Assembly (NCBI GenBank): GCA_000708835.1
Contig: DF237068.1
Location: forward strand, 100,568-164,567
From: Klebsormidium nitens
Lineage: Eukaryota > Streptophyta > Klebsormidiophyceae > Klebsormidiales > Klebsormidiaceae
Length of the DNA stretch: 64,000 bases
Direction of reading: 5' to 3'
Part shown: positions 46,024-56,800 of the stretch, in pieces
Layout: each line of letters begins with the position of its first letter
How positions within the stretch are numbered: position 1 is the first letter of the stretch
Notes under the pieces: generated by a model
What the model was told of the DNA's origin: nothing
What the model saw: the letters and a program-made list of their open reading frames with translations, nothing else
Database searches by the model: none
Program-made: the position numbers and the translations under genes

Positions 46024-49000
46024 ATGCCAACTGTCAGTGTACAGCGCCAGCCTTGCAGCCAAATCGGAGCAGCGCATTCGCGCCAATGCCTTTCGTTAAA
46101 AGATGCGAACTCTGCTTTAGCACAAGTGCTGTCTCGTCACCCCACGAGAGCACAAGGCACCAGTCCTTTTTATTTGAACAGCCTGCTTTTGGCCCGCAGA
46201 CGGGTGCCATTCATTGCCCACAGTAAGCGCCACGCAGTAAATTCATTGCTCGGACAACAGTACAGCACACAAGGGAAGAGGAGGGGCAACAATTCAATCC
46301 GCTGCAATGCAGCTCTCTCGGTGGCGCTTCCCTTCGCCGGCGACGTTGACGCCTGGCGCCTCATCATTGAGCGCGCCACCGTTTTTTTTGCCATTCTAGT
46401 TGCTCACCTCGCCGGCTCCTCACAGCCCACCTGGGGATCCGGTTCATCCGGCCGCTTAGCCTTCTTACCAAGTCGGAAACCTTCTCAAGAATCGCCTCTC
46501 GTTGGCAGCGTCAGTTATACCAGCACGGCGGACTGGGGGGCCGATTGGGGTGACCAATGGGGTGGCGAAACATCAGCGGACCAAATCGCAGAACGGCGTT
46601 CCTCCAGCGAAAGCGCCACCACCTCCGAACCGGCCCCCGTCTTCCCACCAAGGATCTGGGGTGACATCAGCGACAAGCTGAGGGCGCCACCTGTCGCAAG
46701 GAAAGGCGCCCTCGTCGAGACGGTCCTGGCGACGTCGCCCGAGTTGAGCGTGCAGGGGTTAGCGAGGGAACCCCGGAGGCGCCTTTTGGCGGCAGCGCTT
46801 GGGGCGCTGCGAGAGTCAGTGGAGTTGCTTCCAGAGGAGATGGAAGAACTAGGCGTGCCAGAGTGGCGGGCGGCGAGTGAGGGCGTTTTGGTAGCGGCTG
46901 TGAGGGGGGCCAAGAGCGCATGGCTCGAAGAGACGGACCCAGAATTGGGGTCAAGAAAGCGAGTTAGAGATAACCTAGGTCTGAGCGAGAACGTGGTTGA
47001 GCAGTCAGAACCACTCTTGGCTGAGGTAAATGAGAAAGCTGTTGAGTCTAGTTGGATGCAGAGCCTTTTAGGGCGGAAACCGGGTTTGGGAGTAACCCAA
47101 GCGGGGTTAACCCCTGTCGAGACTGAAGCGGAAAGGTCAAAGAATGGAGCGGAAAGGCAAACCGGTGGGTCAGACGCTCGAGTGCCACAACGAGAACAGG
47201 GGTCCCGAGCAGAGTGGGGCGGATGGGGGGCGCCAGTGTTTCGAGTTGCCGAGGAGACTGATTCTAGTCTAGACGGAGTGCTTCAAAAGGAGTTGGCACT
47301 GATGGGGGACAAGTTGCCGCTGTATGAGGAGCTGCTGTTCTACCTGCGGTTCAAAAAATGCAGGTAAGCCCAAACTTTAGAACTGGTATGGCCCTCAGAA
47401 GGATTTCAAGCGTTCCGCATACATTTTGTGATCAAGTGGGAAGACTAGGTCCTTTGAGAATTCCAGGCTGAATAACAATTGAAATGGACAGATAAAATTC
47501 ATTGTCCGTTAGTGTCTGGATATCTGTACGATCTTCTGCATCTGGTTCCGAATTGCTGAGAAAGTTGTAAATCAAGCTCTCTCCGACCGGATTTGGATGT
47601 GCAACCCCATCAGAGAAAAGCTTTTGATGACTCAGCTGTTTTCAATTGTGTCCATTCAGGAAGCGGGAACAAGTCTAGAAACGCTGGCGGTTTGCAAGAA
47701 AGCTTTGCGTCAGAAACATCGTCTTGTTGTAATTTTGGAAGACTTTGAGAGCGAAGCAGCAGAGCGAAACTTTTCGGATGCCCTTTTTTGCATCAGAAGC
47801 CGTCTGTACATACACTCTGGTGCATGGATCAATCTAGTGCAATAGGAACTCCGGCTCAGCTCTTACGAAAGAAGGTCTTCTGAGGAGTTGATTTGTGTAC
47901 TTCAAAGGGCGGTCGAATCCAACGCGGACTGCTACACAGCAAACGCGTCGCATAAGTCAAAAAGGCATCATCTGCTTTGCGCACAATCCTAACCTAAACC
48001 TCCTCACGTTTCTCGTTCCCAGGCAAGGAACGAGGTTACCTCCCGGGGCCTTCACGAAGCACGCCTCCAAAGCACTGGAAGACCTCGTGCTGGCAGTTGC
48101 CGACGCCGTTGCATCCGACTGCATGAGCCTCGTCGGTTACAACCCCAGGTCCGGGGTTAAGTCCCTAACCCCAGAGCTTCTTAGATCAGAAGAGAAAGAC
48201 GAGTCTGGCCAATTTAGTGGGCGGGTTAACGATCCGAACGAACGGGGGAACGGGTTAGAAGGCGGGTTAGCGGACGGTTTGAGGGACGACAGTCGGAAAG
48301 TAGAGCAGTTGATGCAGCGGTTCTTGCACCCGAGGTTACGGTCGACCAGGGCTCTGGAGCGGTTTCGAAACGAGGTGAGCAAAATGAACCTGTTTTCAAG
48401 TTGTCCCTCATAATCGTATTGACCTAATGTCATCTTGAATATATGAGCGTTCATAGCTGTCTCGACTTTGTACCAGATCACCAATTAAGTTTTGCGTCTT
48501 TCGAACTTTCAGTTCAGGTCGGGCCGCTTGCTTCGAAGAAGATTCTATGCTGGCACGAAGTACGTCAATGTTTTCCTGCTGTCTCACCATTTGTCTTTCC
48601 TGACTCGTTCCACATCTAACATGCTACGCCTTGGTTTAAAAGCTTCGGAAGCAAAGAAGCTCGTGGAAACTGGCTTCGTTTGTTGAAATGTCACCAGCAG
48701 AAGTAACGTGGGTTGCAAAGGACGACGCAGATTTGTGACAACCCATCACATAACCTGGTTCCGCTTCCTTCGATTGCCTGGTTGAAACCAGAATTGTGGC
48801 CTTGATCTTGGTATCCTTTAAAAACCTTCAGCTTACCAATTGTATACTTCAGGTGTCGCTCCGTCGTTTCCTCCGGACGAAGCTGGCCTCCGTCTCAGCA
48901 TTAATCGACTAACCAATCGGGCATTGGCAGGTGTCGCTCCGACGGTTCCTCCGAACGAAGCTCGCCTCCGTCTCAGCACTGTACGAAGACCGGTACGACT

Positions 49001-49927
49001 TGTGGGGCCTGCGACAACAGCCGATCGCTGGCGGCTCTGAACCTTTAGAAGTCCCCGACTCCAAAGGCAGAAGAACCAGCCCGCGAACCAGACGGAAACC
49101 TCTTGCAAGTTTTGCGGGGCTGGGCCTTCTGGGGCGGAAACGGCAGGCGGAAATGGCGGAGGAGGATTGGGAAGTGGTCGTCGTGGGGCGGAGCATGCCG
49201 TGCCGACGAATTGCGGAGCTGCGGCGGCTAGGGGGATGGTGAGCGGTCGCTTATGAGCTCAAGAGCTATGACTTTTTGCCTGCTTATTTGTTTGCTATAA
49301 GAGAGTTACCCCCGAGCTCTGGAGGCTGGGGGGACGTTGAGCGGCCGCTTATCAGAGCCCATATGCCTTACGTATCTAGCTGCTTATTGCATCCGGTAGT
49401 GCAGAGAAGGAACAATTGAGATATGCCTTGAGACGGTAAATGGGTAGGAGTCCGTTGAAGAACCGTATCTCACCTGGATTCGGCTGCTTATTCTTGTCAG
49501 CCTATCGTTGCGGGTTCAGTACTTTTCCGATTTTGAGGGGTTTACTGTCGCTTGATGTGAAGTCCGATGTTAATCCTTGATTCTAGTCGCCAGGTGAGGA
49601 CTATAAGAAGGGAGTAGGATGGTGTTGCGAGCGGAAAGCACAAACCGGAAGAACGGAATCGAGAAACAACTTTGGTTCGAAGTCACGAAGAATCGATGGC
49701 TGGCCGCCCGTTTTACGAGCCATCACTTAGACAGAACCTTTGCTTTTTCATTTCGCAGGCAATTGCGGTACAGCATGATCCTCGAGTTCCTAGACGTGGC
49801 CGCTCCCATTCTCAACGGTCTCCTCATGAAGATGGGCGACTGGATCTCGTTCCTTCTAGTCACTATGATCGGGCGGTCGCTAGGCCTCATCTACAAGGGC
49901 ATCAAGCAAAGCTTGAGGCGTTCTTAA
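46024..49927 (+). CDS. Plastid-directed Ycf55/DUF3685-like protein
   Basis: Exons 46024-47363, 48023-48374, 48931-49238, 49759-49927 join in phase to 722 aa. The first 100 residues are rich in Ser, Ala, Arg and poor in acids, as in a chloroplast transit peptide, followed by a hydrophobic segment (RATVFFAILVAHLAG). A Trp/Gly-rich linker (ADWGADWGDQWGG) comes next. The conserved part includes KLPLYEELLFYLRF, then SLRRFLRTKLASVSALYEDR followed by YDLWGL, and a hydrophobic C-terminus (YSMILEFLDVAAPILNGLLM and onward) that could span or lie on a membrane. The LYEDRY-LWGL block and hydrophobic end resemble what I remember of Ycf55/DUF3685, encoded in plastids of red algae and in cyanobacteria. That assignment is tentative. 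The gene model is strong because three phase-sensitive junctions agree. The third exon has duplicated copies of both its acceptor and its donor side. Confidence 0.7.
48853..48980 (+). repeat. Duplicated acceptor and exon start, Ycf55-like gene
   Basis: The first 50 bases of exon 3 (start 48931, reading VSLRRFLRTKLASVSAL) occur a second time 78 bases upstream at 48853 behind their own acceptor (acttcag). Only a few third-position differences are seen. In the upstream copy the frame runs VSLRRFLRTKLASVSALID and then meets a stop, so splicing to it would truncate the protein. Confidence 0.85.
49213..49360 (+). repeat. Duplicated exon tail and donor, Ycf55-like gene
   Basis: The end of exon 3 with its donor (GGGGGATG|gtgagcgg, donor at 49239) and the following intron bases (TCGCTTATGAGCTC) recur about 100 bases downstream at 49313-49360. 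There the donor is mutated (GGGGGACGttgagcgg) and the intron part reads CCGCTTATCAGAGC. It is a decayed copy lying inside the intron. Confidence 0.7.
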
Positions 49928-50848
49928 GAAAGCTTAACGGTTGAGGGCGATGCCAACCGGGGCCGCCTTCATCCGTAAGGTTTTGCAAGACTGGTATTGA
50001 TCAATGAGGAGGTATCATACTGCGCACTGTTCGCTGACTTCTGCGCTGCTTTTCACATCTCGGTCATCAATCTTGGTGGTTCACCTTTGTGGCGGATTAG
50101 CGTCAGTTGTGCCAATCGCTCTAGATGCCATGAGTCATTCCGCATACTGACCGCTTGATCATTGCCATGCATGCCGTTGCAACCATGGAATATCCAACAG
50201 GTCCGAGTCCGATCATCAATCCCGTACGACCACTTCAAGTTGGACGAGTCTTCTTCTATATTCTAAGGACCAGCTTAGTGAGGAGTTATAGTTGAGTTGA
50301 GGGCTAAGAAGGGCCGGGCGGCCCCGCCACATGCGACCTAAGTGTGAGAAGGAAATGTAAAGCCTTCGAGTCCGACGTACTGAGCTGGACTATTGTGATG
50401 ATTGAGCAATTACAGGCTGTTACATTAATTGGAAATATTCAAATGTCCATGTTGCAATTATAGTACACAAGTACCCGGAAACTATTAATCAATGGACCTT
50501 ATTGTAACCCATGTCAGAGCCTGTCCATATAGTGCGTCGAAAGCAATGTCTACAGTGTCTAAGTACTCTACTTGCGCAGCCAGGACTTGCTAGGCAACTA
50601 GCTAAAGAGGATTGGAGGCAGCCTTCAAACGACCCAGTGTGCTGATGCTTGTACCGTTCTGAAAACAATTGACATCACCTTGATAGGATAGCTTACTATG
50701 GAATATTTGCGTTCAGATTCCTGCAATAGCTCCGGCCACTCATACGAAAACCCGCATGCATGTGGCGGTGTGTCACTGCTGATGGCTTTGCTTCGCGATA
50801 TGATCTCTGTGATGCGCGGCCCCTCGAGATTCTACACCAGTAATGGGA
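49928..50848. other. Intergenic region between convergent genes
   Basis: Holds the 3' flanks of the Ycf55-like gene (+) and the NHX gene (-). AT-rich with stops in all frames; nothing else seen. Confidence 0.4.
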
Positions 50849-53800
50849 CTACTCTAGTATAGGGGGATCCGCAGCTTTAGAAGGCGTTGGAGGGTCCGGT
50901 GCTTGATAAGGAACCAGACGCGTCGAGTCGGATCGTCGCACTCGGTGGCTCGTCTCCGTTCCTTCTTCGCGTTCAATGGGCGAGAATCCAAAGCCTCCGA
51001 AACTGGGCCGCATGAACTTGTTGTCGAAGGCGCGCCATAGCCGGTGTGCAGTACCTACACTCGACAGTTTTCCACGTTGTAAGAAGTACAAGCTATCACC
51101 ATCTCTTGAAAGTTTGTTAAAGGGCTCTGAACAGGTTTATGAAGTGAAAACGACAGTATCTGAAGTCACGATGCGTGACTCTCAATTTGTTGTAAGTAGT
51201 TGCAGGCACCGAGCTGCATGCGTTTGTAGGTTACTATATGACTTTCAAGAAGACATCCCGCCGATCAGGCACTCCACACGTTAGCCAGTCCACCTCGAGC
51301 CGCTTCTGGGCATTCCGAGTGTCTCTGCTCGTGAACAGTACTTGCGACTTGATCCGTCCAAGCGCCAAAACCGGATTCCATTTCTTTCTTCTTCCCTTCT
51401 TTGCCTCTTATGTGCAGACGTCGCTCACCCGACGGCGCCGCCAGCAGGGCCGTGACGCTGGGCCCTGACGTCAGGCTGCTGATGGGCAGAGCGAGGTCGA
51501 AATCCATGGACCCCCCCGAGTAACTCCCGCCGGACAGCAGCGGAGCGGCCAGGCCGTTCTCCCTGCCGTTGCGACTGATGCGGCCTGGGGGGGGGTAGGC
51601 GGCGGTATGTGCCGCAGATGATGGGGGAGGACCCACTCAATGATGGGCTTGCTGACGCTGCCAAATGCCTGCAGGGGGGGGGGAGATTGAAGCAATCTGC
51701 AAGCATGCGTTTTCTCCCATTGTTCACTGCAGTCTCTGCTCAGCGAACGGGGCAGACGTATCAGAAAGGACCCACTCAGATCTGGGACCCACTCAATGAG
51801 GGGTTTGCTGACGCTGCCAAAAGCCTGCAGGGGGAAAGAGATTGGGACCATCTACAAGCAGACGTTTAGTGGAGTCTCTTTTCATGTGGTCGAGGGTACA
51901 GAGTAATACAAGATCCCTGCGTCGTTACAATTGAAGGATTTGGGGAGCCCAACACTAGCTTGTCAGCCCAAAAGAACAGCGCAGAGGAGGGTGAAGACTT
52001 GACTTGACTGTGCATCACGAAAACAACCGTCCGTTCAGCAAAGCTGTAAAAACAGGCGCGAGATCCTGCCGGGAAAGGAAGAAACCTCTTTTGATCTGCT
52101 GCGGGTTACTATTGGAACCGTCCAAGCAATGTCGTCTGAGTCCAAAGCTTCAGGGCAGAATACCGCAATGTGCTTCCGTTCGCTTCGAGAAGAATACTGT
52201 GCCGTCGAAAGAGGACCAGTGCGGCAGTAGAGAGAAAGCCTGGCTTCGAGATGCCGGACATGACAGCAGGGGTGCTAGATCCCTCGAAGCACTCATACGA
52301 AAACACGAACGAAAATGGACCACCCAGCATTGGAAAACTTGATATGCACAGAGCGCCCCTGAAGCAACGACGACGGACGGACGGATTTTGGGCGGAACGG
52401 AACGGAACGGAACGGCTTACCAACGTGGAGAAGAGGACAACGGCCATGGTGGTTGCGATAACGGTGGCGTGCTCGGGGTTCTGAGTGTCGCCGCTTTGCG
52501 AGAACTGCAGGGAAAGAGGAGCACGAGCGAAATTAAGATTGGGGATTAGCTAACCCGAAAACCTGCGGGCTCGACGGCTTACTCCTCCAAATTACAAAGT
52601 AAGGGCCTAAGGTTAATAAATTGTGTTTCAACAAGGAAAAGGACGGTTGATCAAGCTGGCTTTTCTTGAGTGGCACAATCAGAAGCGCTAGAAGCAAACC
52701 TTCTTCGCAGAGAACTACTGACAGACCACTACATGCATGCTGATTTGATGGTTTAAGAGGGTTAACTGCCTATGGTTCCACTTTTCAACATACCGGATTT
52801 ACGGTTTTCTTGCTCAGAAGCGGCTTCGTCTGCGGAACAGTCCACGCCAAAACCTCTTTGCAGAATCCTATGAGCTCACCTGAGAATAGGCCAGTGCGAT
52901 TGACACAGCGCCGCGCATCAAGCCAGACCACCAGATGATAATCTGTCAGAGCGTCCGGGCGTCAGCAATGATGCCAATCTCGAAAGACGCGAATTTCTCC
53001 GGTATCGGCAAAGAAGAAGGCAACAGCAGACATGACCGTCATGACCGCCAATGACCATTATAATCAGCAATCAACGTGAAAATTTAGGTGAGCACCTGGC
53101 CGGGAACGTCATTGCAGTCAGATGCAGCAGACAACCGGACCTTTGCTGACACAGAAGGTAAGATTCACTCTCGCTCTGGATTTCACTCTCGATCTGGATG
53201 TAAGTGAACGCCTCGTTCGGAAACGGCAGCCGCTTTCTCTCGCCTTTGGTGAAGACAAAATGCAGACCTCATCATGAAAAGCCTCCACGATTGTCCTTCG
53301 CTTTCACCACCTTTTGACAAACTGGCACGACGCAAGCGGCATTCATAACCTGCCATTCATAAACCCATTTCACTAACCTAGACAGCTCTAAAATAACGCT
53401 CAGTTCTTTTGATAAGCCGCCTTTGGACCCAAAGCTAACGACACGGGCTGACCTCCTCAAACTTCAGTATTTCGTGGCTGTCTAGACAGACAAATCTAAG
53501 AATGGCACTGACCTGATGCCTGATTGTGATGCGGTTGTTTGAACCCCGGGTGCGGTTCGCAATGGCGGAGATTGGGAAGACAAACGCGGCGCGTCCCACC
53601 AGAGTTGCAATCAGAAGAACGGAGAACATGCCGAGCGCTTCGCTGCAAAAACAGAAAGATTGGTCCATCAGGGACAAACGGTCATGTGTCAGATACGAGG
53701 CTGGAGAAGGCTCTAACTGGATAGACTTCGCGAAAAACCAGGTTTCTTCGAGTTTGAGAGGCCTTTCACCGCTAGCCACACGTCATTTCGTAGTAAGGCT

Positions 53801-56800
53801 TTGACAGGTTGCCTCGCTGCACTCGAAAAAATAGTCTTTTTATGGGTTCACTTCGTGGGCTATCGTCCACAGCTGCGCTGAAAAACACGTCGAAAAGCAT
53901 ATGGGGAAAAGTCTTCAGCAGCAAGTCGCATGCCCGACGGGCCCGCAATTGGGTGCAATATGCAAATTCGCAAATGGTCAAATAAGTGCAACAACAAGGT
54001 TGAAGATTCTCACAAAAGACCGGCAAGCGGCTGACGAGCTTAAGGAGTGATGGCGATCGACCAGGACCACTATGGTGTCATGTCTCCGCAGAATTCGTAA
54101 GGTGGGTTTGATTCCACTTACAAGCAGAAGCGATTGCAACATCCTATCCAACATCAGCACTGGTTGAAAAGCGCACGCTCAGAAAACTCTGTCCAAAAGA
54201 AGCCTAGACTAGCCACATTTCGAGGCACAGCGGCTATGCAGGGACGGCGAAACAAAACCGTCGATGGTTACTGTTTTTCAGAAGGGTTTCAAGGGTTCCA
54301 AAAGATGAGCTGCCACGTGGCACTCACGTGGAGTGCGTCTGCTTCCATTTGGTCATCTCGACCCCGTCCAGTCCGACGTACAAAAAGATGAAGGTCTCGG
54401 CGATGAAAGACATGGTCGCAAACGCGTGCCTGCAAATAAGAACTATCGGCTTGAGGAGCAGGGTTAAGGTTAAGGTTAGGGGGAAGAAGGTCACGAGGGT
54501 TCCGCTTGAGAGTTATAAATTCTAGGGGTTTGACATAATCAATCTGGAATGCGAGGATAGAAGTTGAGACATGAAAATCTCAAAGCTTACTTTCTCAAAT
54601 TCTCAGGAATTGAAGATCCGGGTTGGTTCGCCTGAATTGTAGAAGAGTGTGAGTGGCTTGCTTGCTAACTAATATGGTTCGACGGCCTTCGACAAAATTT
54701 CATCAGCGAACAGTCCAGTGTCAAAATGCGAGAGCTTACGACTGTACTCGAGCGAGGGTTGGGAATATCAGCGGTCAATTATGCTTACAGCAACAAGTAC
54801 CCTTACTTTCCTAAAGTTTAGAGCTCAGGAGAGTAAGGAACGAGGTTGCAAAGGCGGCCGTCGAAATCTGTAACCCATCCGTCGTCTGATGCTACAAAAC
54901 AAAGGCGGCCGTCGAAATCTGAAACCCATCCGTCGTCTGATGCTACAAAACAAAACCTGCAGCCTGTACCAAGCAGTCCCGGATTGCAGAGCAGTAGTGA
55001 CGTCAACTCACCGTGTGGTGATCCTCGAGCTCTCTGTGACGTTGTGCCACGTGTAGTGTGACATCACGATGCCGCAGAAGAAGACGGTCAGGATGCTGCT
55101 GAGCTGGGCCATCTGCGGAGGCGGCTTTCATGTTTCAATCCTGCAGACCTGATGCTTCTCTTTCGTGACTTGCCTGGTGCCTCACTTGCCTCTCAGCAGA
55201 ACGATATCTCGTGGCAAAGTCTTGGATACAGTCTCTGGCAATCTTACGGTGCTGCTCTTCATCTCCCGATGTTGCGACACCACAAAAGGATGGTATGAAG
55301 CAAAATCTAAGTATAACGTTTAAAGGAGTCTCAAGAAGTCACAGGGAAGGATTAACTTTCGCGAGAAAGATGCTGCGGCAACGAACAGACCCATCCTCGG
55401 TCCGCTTTCTCAATCCTGATTGATGAACCAATGATCCTTCCGGCAATGCGTAAGCTCTAGGTTTCCACCCCGGCTTCGGAGGCCATCAATCGAGACACGC
55501 CTTATCAACACAGCTTTGTTCGCGAATTGTTAGATCTTCCCACTATAAATGTGAGCGCTCTTTGTAGGAGCGGTTGCTCAAATGAAGATGGATCATAATA
55601 AGGAAAGGAACCCGCAAATCTGCTCACCTCCGCCATGATGTAGGACAAGTAAGCCATGAGAATCATCACGGCAATCTCCCGGTCCGTTGAGTGCTTGCCC
55701 AGGTACAGGCGCTTGATCGTGTATGCACTGAGAAGGCCGACCTGCAAGAAGTTGCCAAGTTTGTTCTCCGTTGATTTACAGCGCTTCTCAAGCGAAACGC
55801 TAAGTCTTTGAGGATGTGGGGAAATTTGATAGTTGGACGGCAAAGTTAGTCAAGTCCAAACCACCTAATGCGGCAACTAAGTTCGACTAACTTTCAAGGT
55901 TTCCTGTCAAGGGGCCCCTTGCATAGCACTGTAAGCTGCAAAAGAGCCATCAACAGGTCAGTAGATGCGCTTGTGAATCAAGCCGATAGGCAGACACACA
56001 CGACTCAAAGACAGCCCAGCGCGCACACCGCAGTACAATCCAGAGGTTTGCAGCTCACCCCGACTCCAAGCGCCGTGCTAGCCAGGAGGAGATAGACAAA
56101 GTTGAGCAGGATGTTGAGGTAGACGCCCGCGCTGAACTCCGCAACGTTGAAGGTCTGGAAAGCTGCAGGGGTCCTACAAAGGGGTCATCACTTAGCTTCC
56201 ATCTGGGGGCCTTAGCCGATGGTCTGGGCTGTTTTCCTCTCACAAAGAAGCTTATACCCGCGGTCTAATGCGGACCACTGTCTTTGAGGGAGACTAGAGT
56301 GGAGCTGTTTCCATGCACCCCGAGACCTGCGGTCGATTCATGCGAGGCACAGTTCCAAAATGCGGCCTGCGACGCAGTCCCAACCTTCAAACGAAGCACA
56401 GGCGAGACACGGTGTGGCTGCGATTTGCGGGGCTGGTCGAAGCAGGTTGCCTCCTTACGGAGATTCGAACCAGGCTGTCATGAATCAAATAAACGGCACT
56501 GGACATCGTACATACGGATCGTGCGAATCGAATCCAAGCTCGTGTTCGAGCTGGAGGCAGCCATTCGCATACCTCGAAAGAGGACGACGGTTGTGGCATC
56601 GTTAACCACTCCCTCCCCAAACACGAGACCTGCAGGCATGACAGTCTGTCTAACTCTTCTCCTCTTCACCGTCGAGCTTCACAAATCTTGACTCCTTGAA
56701 AATCGAGCATGAGAACATATTGATTGCATTGAACAGACGACATCGTTGGCCTTCGCTTGTATCTTTCGAATCGTAGGGGCGAACGGACAGCATGAGATTG

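Noticed and set aside
47597-47845. 82-codon frame between exons 1 and 2 of the Ycf55-like gene, considered as an extra exon
   Set aside because: From the acceptor at about 47659, the phase required by exon 1 meets a stop after a few codons, whereas joining exon 1 directly to 48023 keeps the frame.
48517-48560. Possible extra exon (RSGRLLRRRFYAGTK) between exons 2 and 3 of the Ycf55-like gene
   Set aside because: Its donor would leave the wrong phase for exon 3. The direct joint NE|VSLRRF is in phase.
54850-54955. Open 51-base repeat considered as an NHX exon
   Set aside because: The flanking exons 9 and 10 already join in phase at a conserved point of the family (TTR|HAFATM).
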